Shown here: positions 16,780 to 24,720 of the stretch, one piece after another | How the letters are laid out: every line of letters starts with the position of its first letter | Position numbering within the stretch: position 1 is the stretch's first letter | DNA from: an uncultured Desulfuromonadales bacterium | GTDB taxonomy: Bacteria; Desulfobacterota; Desulfuromonadia; Desulfuromonadales; Geopsychrobacteraceae | Assembly: GCA_945787295.1 (NCBI GenBank) | Contig: CALZHQ010000059.1 | Coordinates: forward strand, 1-29,752 | Direction of reading: 5' to 3' | Length of the DNA stretch: 29,752 nt | Program-made: the position numbers and the translations under genes | The notes under the pieces: generated by a model | What the model was told of the DNA's origin: nothing | Seen by the model: the letters and a program-made list of their open reading frames with translations, nothing else | The model's database searches: none

Positions 16780-16874
16780 TTAGCCACAAAACTTGACGTG
16801 TACGTAAAAGTAAGCCACAGTTATAGCGTAACAAAAACAATTCAACAACCAGCTGCCAATCTGTTTTACTCGTC

Positions 16875-16918
16875 TATACTTAAACGGTAGCTGTCCAAAA
16901 ACTGAACGCTCTTTCAGT
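16875..16918 (+). promoter_or_regulatory. Candidate fadN promoter -10 and downstream operator
   Basis: TATACT (16875-16880) is a 5-of-6 match to a -10 box, but no good -35 lies at the right distance. ACTGAA-N6-TTCAGT (16901-16918) is a perfect inverted repeat just downstream of the predicted start, where a repressor would block elongation. A fatty-acid-responsive regulator is a reasonable guess, not shown by the sequence. Confidence 0.35.
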
Positions 16919-16936
16919 CTTTGACGGAGGAGAACC

Positions 16937-19324
16937 ATGAGGCAAATCAATCGCGTCGCCGTTCTCGGTGCCGGAGTGATGGGCGCCACCATCGCCGCCC
17001 ACCTGGCCAACGCCGGGCTTGATGTCCTGCTGCTCGATATCATCCCCAAAGAGCCGAACGACACTGAACAGGCCAAGGGCCTGACCCTCGACAGCCCACA
17101 GGTACGTAACCGGATTGCGGCCGACGGACTGGCCGGGCTGCTGAAGATGAAACCGGCGCCCTTCTACCTGCCGCAGTACGCGCAGCAGATCGAGATAGGC
17201 AACTTCGAAGATGATCTGCCGAAGCTCAAAGACTGCGACTGGGTGATCGAAGTCGTCATCGAGCATATGCCGATCAAGCTGCAGCTGCTGAAAAAGCTGG
17301 TTCCGAACCTGGCCGAGGGGGCGATTCTCTCCTCCAACACCAGCGGCCTGTCGATCAATGCCATGGCCGAAACGCTCCCGGCAGAGCTCCGCAAAAACTT
17401 CCTCGTCACCCACTTCTTCAACCCGCCGCGCTACATGCGGCTGCTCGAAATCGTGCCCTGCACAGAGACCGACCCGGCCGTCGTCTCCGGCCTGGCCGAC
17501 TTCATCAGCCGCCGGCTCGGCAAAGGGATCGTCTACGCCAAGGATACCGCCAACTTCATCGCCAACCGGATCGGGGTTTACGCCATCTACAAAGGGATCG
17601 AGCACATGCTGGAGATGGGCATGACTGTCGAGGAGGTCGACGCCATTGCCGGCCCGGCCACCGCCCGCCCCAAGTCGGCCGCTTTCCGCACCGCCGACCT
17701 GGTCGGCATCGACACCCTGATCCACGTCGGCAACAACTCCTATGAGCTGCTGCCGGATGATGAAGAACGTGAAGTGTTCAAGGTTCCGGAATTTATGGCG
17801 CAGATGGTCGAGAAAGGCCTGCTCGGCAACAAGAGCAAAGCCGGTTTCTACAAGAAAGAGATGATCGACGGCCAGAAGCAAATCTTCTACTTCGACTACT
17901 CCAGTGGTGAATTCAAACCCTTGCAGAAACCGAAGTTCGCGTCGATCGCAGCACTGAAACTGGTCGACGATCCGGCGCAGAAGGTCAAAATGATGGTCGA
18001 GGCGCGAGACCAGGCTGGCGAATATGCCTGGAAATCATTGCGCGACACCCTGCTCTACACTGTCAACCGGATTCCGGAAATCGCCGACGACGTGGTCAAT
18101 ATCGACAACGCCATGAAGTGGGGCTTCAACTGGGAAATCGGCCCCTTCGAAATGCTCGACGCCATCGGCGTGGCTGGTTTTGTCAAACGAGCCGAGGCCG
18201 ACGGTGTAGTCATTCCGGAAGTGCTGAAAAAAGTCGAACAATTCTACCGCTTCAACGAGAGCGGGCAGAAAGAATACTTCGATCTCATCAGCGGCGAATA
18301 CAAACCCTTCCCGCTCAAGAAGGGTCAGATCAACCTGCAGATCCTGAAGAAATCAGGCGGTGTGGTGGAAAAGAACAGCAACTGCTCGGTGGTCGATCTC
18401 GGCGACGGCGTGTTCGGCTTCGAATTCCATTCGAAGATGAATTCGATCAGCGGCGACATCCTGTCGATGACCCACAAGGCGCTCAAGCGCGCCGAAAACG
18501 AAGGGGTCGGGCTGGTAATCGGCAACCAGGGAGTCAACTTCTCGGTCGGCGCTAACCTGATGCTGCTCGCCGTTGCTTTGGCCGAAGGCGCTTACGAAGA
18601 TATCGACATGATGGTGCGCGCCTTCCAGAAAGCGACCATGGCGGTCAAGCTAGCCAAGGTGCCGGTGGTTACCGCGCCCTTCGGCATGACTCTCGGAGGT
18701 GGTTGCGAATTCTCCCTCCACGCCGATGCCATCAACGCTTATGCCGAAACCTACATGGGGCTGGTCGAAATCGGCGTCGGCATCCTGCCGGCCGGTGGCG
18801 GCACCAAGGAGATGTGCCTGCGCGCCGTGGAACTAGCGCAACAGTATGAGACCGACGTCTCTCCATTCATCTTCAAGCACTTCAAACAGATCGGCATGGC
18901 GACCGTCGGAATGGGCGCCGCCGAACTGTACGGTCTGGGTTACATGCGCCGTGGCGACAGTATCAGCATGGATCTCGATCGACTGATCGCCGATGCCAAG
19001 CAAAAAGTGTTGGCGCTGGCGAGCAACTACCGGCCACCGAAGCTCGCAGAAAACGTCCCGGCACCGGGCCGCAGCATCGCCGCCAGCATCAAGAGCCAGA
19101 TGTGGAACTTGCAGATGGGCGGTTTCGCCACCGCCTACGAAGCGGAGATCGGCGGTATCATCGCCGACGTGATCTGCGGCGGCGACATCCCGGCCGGCAC
19201 CATGATTTCCGAAAGCTACCTGCTGCAACTGGAGCGTGAAGCCTTCCTAAAGCTCTGCGGTAATAAAAAGACTGCCGAGCGGATTCAGCACATGTTGAAA
19301 AAAGGCAAGCCGTTACGGAATTGA
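16937..19324 (+). CDS. fadN: 3-hydroxyacyl-CoA dehydrogenase / enoyl-CoA hydratase, FadN type
   Basis: This 795-residue fusion carries out the second and third steps of beta-oxidation. The N-terminal NAD-binding Rossmann fold has G11-A-G-V-M-G. The dehydrogenase dyad is H159 (V-T-H-F-F-N-P-P) and E171 (L-L-E-I-V-P). A second 3HCDH_C-like region covers about 360-450. The C-terminal crotonase domain (about 480-680) keeps both hydratase glutamates, E591 (G-G-G-C-E-F-S) and E611 (L-V-E-I-G). Dehydrogenase-first order and this length match Bacillus FadN, not enteric FadB, where the hydratase is N-terminal. GGAGGAGA precedes the ATG. It is followed 51 bp later by fadA and then fadE, the same order as the Bacillus fadNAE operon. 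Confidence 0.93.
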   Translation: MRQINRVAVLGAGVMGATIAAHLANAGLDVLLLDIIPKEPNDTEQAKGLTLDSPQVRNRIAADGLAGLLKMKPAPFYLPQYAQQIEIGNFEDDLPKLKDCDWVIEVVIEHMPIKLQLLKKLVPNLAEGAILSSNTSGLSINAMAETLPAELRKNFLVTHFFNPPRYMRLLEIVPCTETDPAVVSGLADFISRRLGKGIVYAKDTANFIANRIGVYAIYKGIEHMLEMGMTVEEVDAIAGPATARPKSAAFRTADLVGIDTLIHVGNNSYELLPDDEEREVFKVPEFMAQMVEKGLLGNKSKAGFYKKEMIDGQKQIFYFDYSSGEFKPLQKPKFASIAALKLVDDPAQKVKMMVEARDQAGEYAWKSLRDTLLYTVNRIPEIADDVVNIDNAMKWGFNWEIGPFEMLDAIGVAGFVKRAEADGVVIPEVLKKVEQFYRFNESGQKEYFDLISGEYKPFPLKKGQINLQILKKSGGVVEKNSNCSVVDLGDGVFGFEFHSKMNSISGDILSMTHKALKRAENEGVGLVIGNQGVNFSVGANLMLLAVALAEGAYEDIDMMVRAFQKATMAVKLAKVPVVTAPFGMTLGGGCEFSLHADAINAYAETYMGLVEIGVGILPAGGGTKEMCLRAVELAQQYETDVSPFIFKHFKQIGMATVGMGAAELYGLGYMRRGDSISMDLDRLIADAKQKVLALASNYRPPKLAENVPAPGRSIAASIKSQMWNLQMGGFATAYEAEIGGIIADVICGGDIPAGTMISESYLLQLEREAFLKLCGNKKTAERIQHMLKKGKPLRN

Positions 19325-19375
19325 TTGAATCATTAGCGGGGCAAGTACCTAGCTCGCCCCTGGGCGGAGGAATCG

Positions 19376-20548
19376 ATGAACACAGCCTATATACTCGCTG
19401 CTTACCGCACCCCCGGTTGCCGGGCGAAAAAGGGCGGTTTCAAAAATATGCGTCCCGACGACCTGGCCGCCGCAACCATCAGTGGTTTAGTGGAACGTAC
19501 TGGCGTTGATCCACTGACCATCGATGACGTAATCCTCGGCTGTGCTTTCCCCGAAGGCGAACAGGGGATGAATGTCGCCCGTATCGCCAGCCTCAAGGCA
19601 GGGCTCCCCTACCAGGTGCCGGCACAGACCATCAACCGTTTCTGTTCCTCTGGCCTGCAGTCGATCGCCCTCGCGGCTGAGCGGATTATCGCCGGCTTTG
19701 CCGACTGCATTATTGCTGGCGGCACCGAATCGATGACCATGGTGCCGATGGCCGGCAACAAGTACAGCGCCAACCCGGAACTGGTTGCAAACTACCCGGA
19801 AGCCTTCGCGGCGATGGGAATTACTGCTGAGCTACTGGTCGACAAGTATCAGATATCCCGAACCGAACAGGACGCCTTCGCCGTCGGCAGCCATCAAAAG
19901 GGCGCCGCGGCGATCGCGTCCGACAAGTTCGGAACCGAGATTATCCCGGTCGAGGCGGTAGAAACCGTTATCGTCAACAACAAACCGCAGACCACAAATA
20001 AACTGATCGAGATCGATGACGGGGTCCGCGCCGATACCAGTCTCGAAGGACTGGCCAAGCTGAAGCCGGCCTTTAAGGTCGGCGGCACCGTCACCGCCGG
20101 AAACAGCTCTCAGATGACCGACGGCGCCGCGGCGGTAATGGTAGTTTCCGAAAACTATCTCAAGCAGCTTGGCAAAAACCCGTTAGCCCGCTTTGTCGCC
20201 TTCGCTGCCAAAGGGGTGCCACCGGAGATCATGGGTATCGGTCCGGTCGAGGCGATCCCGGCCGCGCTGAAACTGGCCGGACTGCAGCAGAGCGATATCG
20301 AGTTGATTGAATTGAATGAAGCCTTTGCCGCCCAGGCCCTGTCGGTGATCAAGGAACTGGAGCTGAACCCTGAGATCATCAACGTCAACGGTGGCGCCAT
20401 CGCCCTTGGCCATCCCTTGGGCTGCACCGGCAGCAAGCTGACCGCCACCCTGCTGCACGAAATGCAGCGTCGCGGCACTAAGTACGGCATGGTCAGCATG
20501 TGCATCGGCGGCGGCATGGGTGCTGCCGGAATCTTCGAGAAACTGTAA
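19376..20548 (+). CDS. fadA: Acetyl-CoA acyltransferase (3-ketoacyl-CoA thiolase)
   Basis: This 390-residue thiolase carries out the last, thiolytic step of beta-oxidation, releasing acetyl-CoA. All catalytic residues are present: the nucleophile C90 in N-R-F-C-S-S-G, H346 in G-H-P-L-G-C-T-G, and the general base C376 in C-I-G-G-G-M-G. The length is standard. GGAGG stands just before the ATG. It sits between fadN and fadE, 16 bp from the latter, so the three are surely cotranscribed. The complex partner for the multifunctional FadN is presumably this protein. Confidence 0.95.
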   Translation: MNTAYILAAYRTPGCRAKKGGFKNMRPDDLAAATISGLVERTGVDPLTIDDVILGCAFPEGEQGMNVARIASLKAGLPYQVPAQTINRFCSSGLQSIALAAERIIAGFADCIIAGGTESMTMVPMAGNKYSANPELVANYPEAFAAMGITAELLVDKYQISRTEQDAFAVGSHQKGAAAIASDKFGTEIIPVEAVETVIVNNKPQTTNKLIEIDDGVRADTSLEGLAKLKPAFKVGGTVTAGNSSQMTDGAAAVMVVSENYLKQLGKNPLARFVAFAAKGVPPEIMGIGPVEAIPAALKLAGLQQSDIELIELNEAFAAQALSVIKELELNPEIINVNGGAIALGHPLGCTGSKLTATLLHEMQRRGTKYGMVSMCIGGGMGAAGIFEKL

Positions 20549-20564
20549 CCACGGAGGTGACGAC

Positions 20565-22343
20565 ATGAGCAAAAAAATCCTCAAAGGCGGCGAATTCCTG
20601 ATTACCGAAACACCCTGTGCCGATGTCTTCACCCCGGAGGATTTCTCCGACGAGCAGCGGGCCATCGGCGAGACCACTGAGCAGTTCGTCGAAAACGAAA
20701 TCCTGCCGAAGGTCGAGGAGATCGATCAGCAGAACTTCGCCCTGGTGGTTGCTAGCATGAAGCAGTGTGGCGAACTGGGGCTGTTAATGATCGAAACCCC
20801 GGAAGAGTACGGGGGCCTGGAACTGGACAAGGCGACCAGCATGCTGGTCAGCGAACGGATGGGCCCGAGCGGCGCTTTTTCGGTTGTTTATGCCGCTCAC
20901 ACCGGGATCGGGACGCTGCCCCTGGTCTATTACGGCACCACTGAACAGAAAGAAAAGTACCTGGAAAAACTGATCACCGGCGAATGGCTTTCCGCCTATT
21001 GCCTGACTGAACCGGGCTCCGGCAGCGATGCCCTCAATGTCCAGACCTCGGCGGTGCTGTCGGCTGATGGCACTCATTACATCCTCAACGGCACCAAGCA
21101 GTACACCACCAACGGCGGCTTCGCCGATCTGTTCACGGTCTTCGCCAAGATCGACAAAGAGCATTTCACTGCTTTTCTGATCGAAAAGACCTTTGACGGG
21201 CTGATTATAGGTGCCGAAGAAAAGAAGATGGGTATCAAGGGCTCATCGACCACCCAGGTGATTCTCGACAACTGCAAGGTGCCGGTCGAAAATGTCCTCG
21301 GCGAAATCGGCAAGGGACACAAGATCGCCTTCAACGTTCTTAACGTCGGCCGTTTCAAACTCGGCGCCTGTGTCACCGGGGCCGCCAAGCATGCCCTCAA
21401 AGAGGCGCTTAAATATGGCAACGAGCGCAAACAATTCGGCCAAACCATCGCCAGCTTCGGCGCCATTCAGGAAAAGATCGCGAACATGACCGCTGACATC
21501 TTCGCCTCCGAGTCGCTGGTTTACCGCTTGGCCGGGCTGCTTGATGACAAACTGGAGACCATCGACAAATCGGTCGACAACTACTATGTCGAATACCAGA
21601 AGGGGATCGAAGACTTCTCCGCCGAATGCGCCATCTCCAAGGTCTTCTGTTCCGATGTCCTGTCCCGCGTCGTCGACGAAGTCGTCCAGGTCCATGGCGG
21701 TTACGGCTTCTGCAGTGAATACCCTGCAGAACGTTTTTACCGTGACGAGCGGATTAACCGGATTTTCGAAGGCACCAACGAAATCAACCGACTGCTGACC
21801 ACCGGGGTGATTCTGAAGAAATCGATGAAAGGGGAGCTGCCGCTGCAGGCTGAAGCGATGAAGGCCTTCGAGGCACTGATGACCCCCTCTTTCGAAGAGC
21901 TGGACGAGTCGATTCCGTTCATCGCCGAAAAGACCCTGCTGCAGAACCTCAAGACCTTATTCCTTATATTAGCTGGCAACGCTGTTCAAAAATATATGCA
22001 AAAAATTGAAAATGAACAAGAAATCCTGATGGCTGCGGCGGATATCGCTATACAGGTGTTTGCCATCGAAAGCAGCGTGCTGCGGGCGGAGAAAATCCTG
22101 ACCGACTTGAGTGAAGCGAAGCAGCAACAGGTCAAGGCGGCGGTCAAGGTATTTACTTTTAATGCCACCGAGGAAGCGGCCAGCGCGGCGAAGAAGTGTG
22201 CTTACTTTATTGAAGAGGGCGATAACCTGCTGATGCTGCTCTCCGGAGTGCGCCGGTTTACCAAGTATGATGCGACGGGGTTGTTGCAGGCGAAGCGTAC
22301 TCTGGCGGCGGCGGGAATTGAGAGTGAGAAGTATATTTTTTAA
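20565..22343 (+). CDS. fadE: Acyl-CoA dehydrogenase, long-chain FadE/VLCAD-like
   Basis: From ATG 20565 (GGAGG seven or so bases upstream) the product has 592 residues. It is an FAD enzyme that introduces the trans-2 double bond into acyl-CoA. The C-L-T-E-P-G-S-G-S-D-A flavin/substrate motif lies at about 146-156. The R-I-N-R-I-F-E-G-T-N-E-I block holds the likely catalytic Glu402 and flavin-binding residues. A C-terminal extension of about 180 residues past the core is the mark of VLCAD/FadE-type enzymes of Bacillus, about 594 residues long. The frame extends to an earlier ATG inside fadA, which lacks a ribosome site. Electrons should leave through ETF, not encoded here. Confidence 0.93.
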   Translation: MSKKILKGGEFLITETPCADVFTPEDFSDEQRAIGETTEQFVENEILPKVEEIDQQNFALVVASMKQCGELGLLMIETPEEYGGLELDKATSMLVSERMGPSGAFSVVYAAHTGIGTLPLVYYGTTEQKEKYLEKLITGEWLSAYCLTEPGSGSDALNVQTSAVLSADGTHYILNGTKQYTTNGGFADLFTVFAKIDKEHFTAFLIEKTFDGLIIGAEEKKMGIKGSSTTQVILDNCKVPVENVLGEIGKGHKIAFNVLNVGRFKLGACVTGAAKHALKEALKYGNERKQFGQTIASFGAIQEKIANMTADIFASESLVYRLAGLLDDKLETIDKSVDNYYVEYQKGIEDFSAECAISKVFCSDVLSRVVDEVVQVHGGYGFCSEYPAERFYRDERINRIFEGTNEINRLLTTGVILKKSMKGELPLQAEAMKAFEALMTPSFEELDESIPFIAEKTLLQNLKTLFLILAGNAVQKYMQKIENEQEILMAAADIAIQVFAIESSVLRAEKILTDLSEAKQQQVKAAVKVFTFNATEEAASAAKKCAYFIEEGDNLLMLLSGVRRFTKYDATGLLQAKRTLAAAGIESEKYIF

Positions 22344-22416
22344 TTCATCTATTACTTTAACTTCTTGATCTTGGGAGCCCGTTAAGTAAAAGGATTATTC
22401 CAGACCAAAACAAAGC

Positions 22417-22436
22417 CGCGGGGTTGCGCCCCCGCG
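22417..22436 (+). terminator. GC-rich hairpin after fadE, weak terminator candidate
   Basis: CGCGGGG (22417-22423) pairs perfectly with CCCCGCG (22430-22436) around a 6-nt loop. No T-run follows, so factor-independent termination is doubtful; it may protect the 3' end of the fad mRNA. Confidence 0.4.
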
Positions 22437-22494
22437 ACCTTGAGCTTAAGGCATTACTTAAACAAATAAAACTCAACTTATTGGTAAACAATAA

Positions 22495-23463
22495 ATGATC
22501 CCCAAACAACACACCATCCCCACCCCCTACCCGGTCGGCCCGGTTCACAGCTACAGCACTGAGATCAACGGCGAACTGGTCCTCTTCGATACCGGCCCGG
22601 CCACCGAGAAAACCCGCGACTACCTGCGCCGCAATCTCGAGCTGCACAAACTCAAGCATGTGCTGATCACCCACTGCCACATCGATCACTACGGCCAGGC
22701 CGCCTGGCTGGAGCAAGAGTACGGCGCCACCATCTACCTGCCCTACCGTGACAGCCTGAAGATCACCCGCCACAACGAACGGCTCGACGGCATGACCGCG
22801 GTCCTCGGCGAGGTCGGCTTCGACCAGCAGTTCATGGCCGAATTCCGAGCCGATATGGACAGTGATTCGGTATTTCCCGATTTTCCGCAACAATTCAAGA
22901 TTGCCGAAACCGAGCTGCCGGTCGAACTGGGCATCGAAACCCTCCCCTGCCCCGGACATTCGCAGAGCGACCTGATTTATTCCGGCAAGGACTGGGCGGT
23001 CACCGGCGACACCATGCTGCGCGAGATCTTCCAGTCTCCGCTGCTCGACATCGATCTGCTGACCGGCCAGCGCTTCCACAACTACGACGCTTATTGCGAA
23101 ACCATCGTCAAGCTGGCGACCTTACGTGGCAAGCAGATCCTGCCTGGCCACCGTAACTATATCCACGGCGTCGACTACAACATCTGTTATTACACCGGCA
23201 AGCTGCTCGATCGGGCGAAGTTGAGCACGAGATACAGCGCCGAAATGAGCGCGCCGCAAGTGGTTGATAAACTGTTCGGCGTTGCCAACAAAGAACCTTT
23301 TCTGAAATACCTGAAAGCTTCGGAGATCGTTTTTATCCGCGACTTTCTTGACGATCCGGGTAAACTTGAAAATGCCTTGGAACAGATCGGACTCTTTGAG
23401 CAGCTGGCCGAGGCCTTCGCCCTGGCCACAGGAGGACATGATGGGTCATCAGGTCGGCAGTAA
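22495..23463 (+). CDS. Metallo-beta-lactamase-fold hydrolase
   Basis: This 322-residue protein has the complete metal ligand set of the superfamily: H60-x-H62-x-D64-H65 (T-H-C-H-I-D-H-Y-G), H155 (C-P-G-H-S), D172 (T-G-D-T-M) and H219 (L-P-G-H-R). There is no signal peptide, so it is cytoplasmic. The C-terminal hundred residues are helical, as in members that bind thioesters or lactones, but the substrate cannot be read from the sequence. A thioesterase-like role beside beta-oxidation is one possibility. The start lacks a good ribosome site, so an alternative start is possible. Its last 23 bases overlap the ferredoxin-like gene, making coupled translation and a shared task likely. Confidence 0.85.
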   Translation: MIPKQHTIPTPYPVGPVHSYSTEINGELVLFDTGPATEKTRDYLRRNLELHKLKHVLITHCHIDHYGQAAWLEQEYGATIYLPYRDSLKITRHNERLDGMTAVLGEVGFDQQFMAEFRADMDSDSVFPDFPQQFKIAETELPVELGIETLPCPGHSQSDLIYSGKDWAVTGDTMLREIFQSPLLDIDLLTGQRFHNYDAYCETIVKLATLRGKQILPGHRNYIHGVDYNICYYTGKLLDRAKLSTRYSAEMSAPQVVDKLFGVANKEPFLKYLKASEIVFIRDFLDDPGKLENALEQIGLFEQLAEAFALATGGHDGSSGRQ

Positions 23464-24625
23464 AAGCAGTATTGTTCCGCTGATTGATCGTCTCAACAAA
23501 TATCCGGTCGGCCTGCCTGACAGCGAAAAGCTGCGGCAGATCCTTGCCCTGCTGTTTGACGAGCAGGAAGCCTATATCGCCTCACGCTTTCCCCTCGAGG
23601 AAGCGACCCTTCAGGAATTGGTCTCCGCGACCCGGATCAATAAGCAAGAACTGCTGCCGCTGCTGGAACAGATGGCGGAGAAGGGTTTGATCATGGATCT
23701 GCCCTACGAGGGGCAGACCTATTACCTGTTGATGCCGGGGCTGATCGGCTTTTTCGAGTTCAGCTTTATGAAACTGCGCGACGACATCCCGCAAACCGAA
23801 GTCGCCCAGCTGATGCACGACTACCTGCATGAGAACCCCTATGGCGGCATGGCCAAGGAATTCTTCGACAGCAAGACCCCGCTGACCCGCTCACTGGTCT
23901 ACGACGACCAGATCCCGGTCGATTCCGAAGTGACCAGCTATGAACATGCCCGGCAGATCATCGAACAGGCCGGTTACGGCGCGGTCGGCATCTGCTACTG
24001 CCGACATAAAAAACACCACCTGCAGCAGAGCTGCGATAAAGGGGTACCGATGGAGGACACCTGCATCTCCCTCGGCGCCGGCGCCCGCTTCCTGGTCCGG
24101 CGCGGCTTTGCCAAGGAGCAGACCACCGAGCAGCTGCTGACAATCATTGACCGGGCCCGGGAGATGGGCCTGACCCACATCACCGACAACATCCGCCACA
24201 AGCCCTCCTTTATCTGCAACTGTTGCTCCTGCTGCTGTGAACTGATGGCCGGGGTGCAGATGGGTTACCACGAGGGGATCGCCAAGGCGCCGTTTATCGC
24301 CCGGGTTGACAGCGAGCGCTGCAACAGTTGTGGACTCTGCCTCAAAACCTGTAATGTCGGAGCGCTGGAGAGTAACGGGGAGCAGCAGCCGGTTCAATTG
24401 CTGGAGCAGATCTGCCTCGGCTGCGGTGCCTGCATACCGGCCTGCAAGCGGGAGGCGTTGTCATTGGTTGAACGACCGGACAAGCAGACCCCGCCACACA
24501 AACGGACCGATATGCTGATGAAGCGGCTGATCGAGCGGGGCCGGGTCGCCCCCTTTGCCGTCAGCCATGCGAAGAAGAAGTTCAAGCGCCTGTTGAAACC
24601 GGGAAAAGATCTGGAAATTCCATAA
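23441..24625 (+). CDS. Dicluster 4Fe-4S ferredoxin-like protein with extra cysteine clusters
   Basis: The start is ATG 23441, five bases after GGAGG (23431-23435), inside the end of the hydrolase gene, giving 394 residues. Residues about 35-100 look like a winged-helix domain. The centre carries C185/C187, C198 and C208, then the unusual C259-x-C261-C262-x-C264-C265-C266. The C-terminus has two 4Fe-4S sites: C294/C297/C300/C304 and C325/C328/C331/C335. Similar unnamed Fe-S proteins occur in anaerobic Desulfobacterota. It could carry electrons for an acyl-CoA or aldehyde enzyme or sense redox state; the function is unknown. The ten cysteines outside the ferredoxin sites suggest a further cluster or zinc site. 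Confidence 0.85.
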   Translation: MGHQVGSKSSIVPLIDRLNKYPVGLPDSEKLRQILALLFDEQEAYIASRFPLEEATLQELVSATRINKQELLPLLEQMAEKGLIMDLPYEGQTYYLLMPGLIGFFEFSFMKLRDDIPQTEVAQLMHDYLHENPYGGMAKEFFDSKTPLTRSLVYDDQIPVDSEVTSYEHARQIIEQAGYGAVGICYCRHKKHHLQQSCDKGVPMEDTCISLGAGARFLVRRGFAKEQTTEQLLTIIDRAREMGLTHITDNIRHKPSFICNCCSCCCELMAGVQMGYHEGIAKAPFIARVDSERCNSCGLCLKTCNVGALESNGEQQPVQLLEQICLGCGACIPACKREALSLVERPDKQTPPHKRTDMLMKRLIERGRVAPFAVSHAKKKFKRLLKPGKDLEIP

Positions 24626-24702
24626 AAAAATGGCTCTGCTGGTGAATTGATTTGGTTCGCAAAACAAGCCGTATTTAAAAAGCCTTAGACCACCAGCAAG
24701 GC
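24626..24702 (-). terminator. Candidate terminator between convergent genes
   Basis: On minus, GCCTT (24698-24702) pairs with AAGGC (24682-24686), followed by five T (24677-24681). A larger alternative stem pairs TGCTGGTG (24637-24644) with CACCAGCA (24691-24698), followed on minus by a run of seven T near 24624-24630. Either could end the kinase transcript. Confidence 0.4.
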
Positions 24703-24720
24703 AAGAAATCCAAGCGTTAC

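Noticed and set aside
16880..17881. 333-residue minus-strand frame opposite fadN
   Set aside because: It is antisense to the conserved Rossmann and dehydrogenase domains; the Val/Gly/Asp-rich composition is typical of a shadow frame.
23348..23440. 31-codon extension of the Fe-S protein
   Set aside because: It lies inside the hydrolase gene in another frame, and GGAGG is correctly spaced only for ATG 23441.
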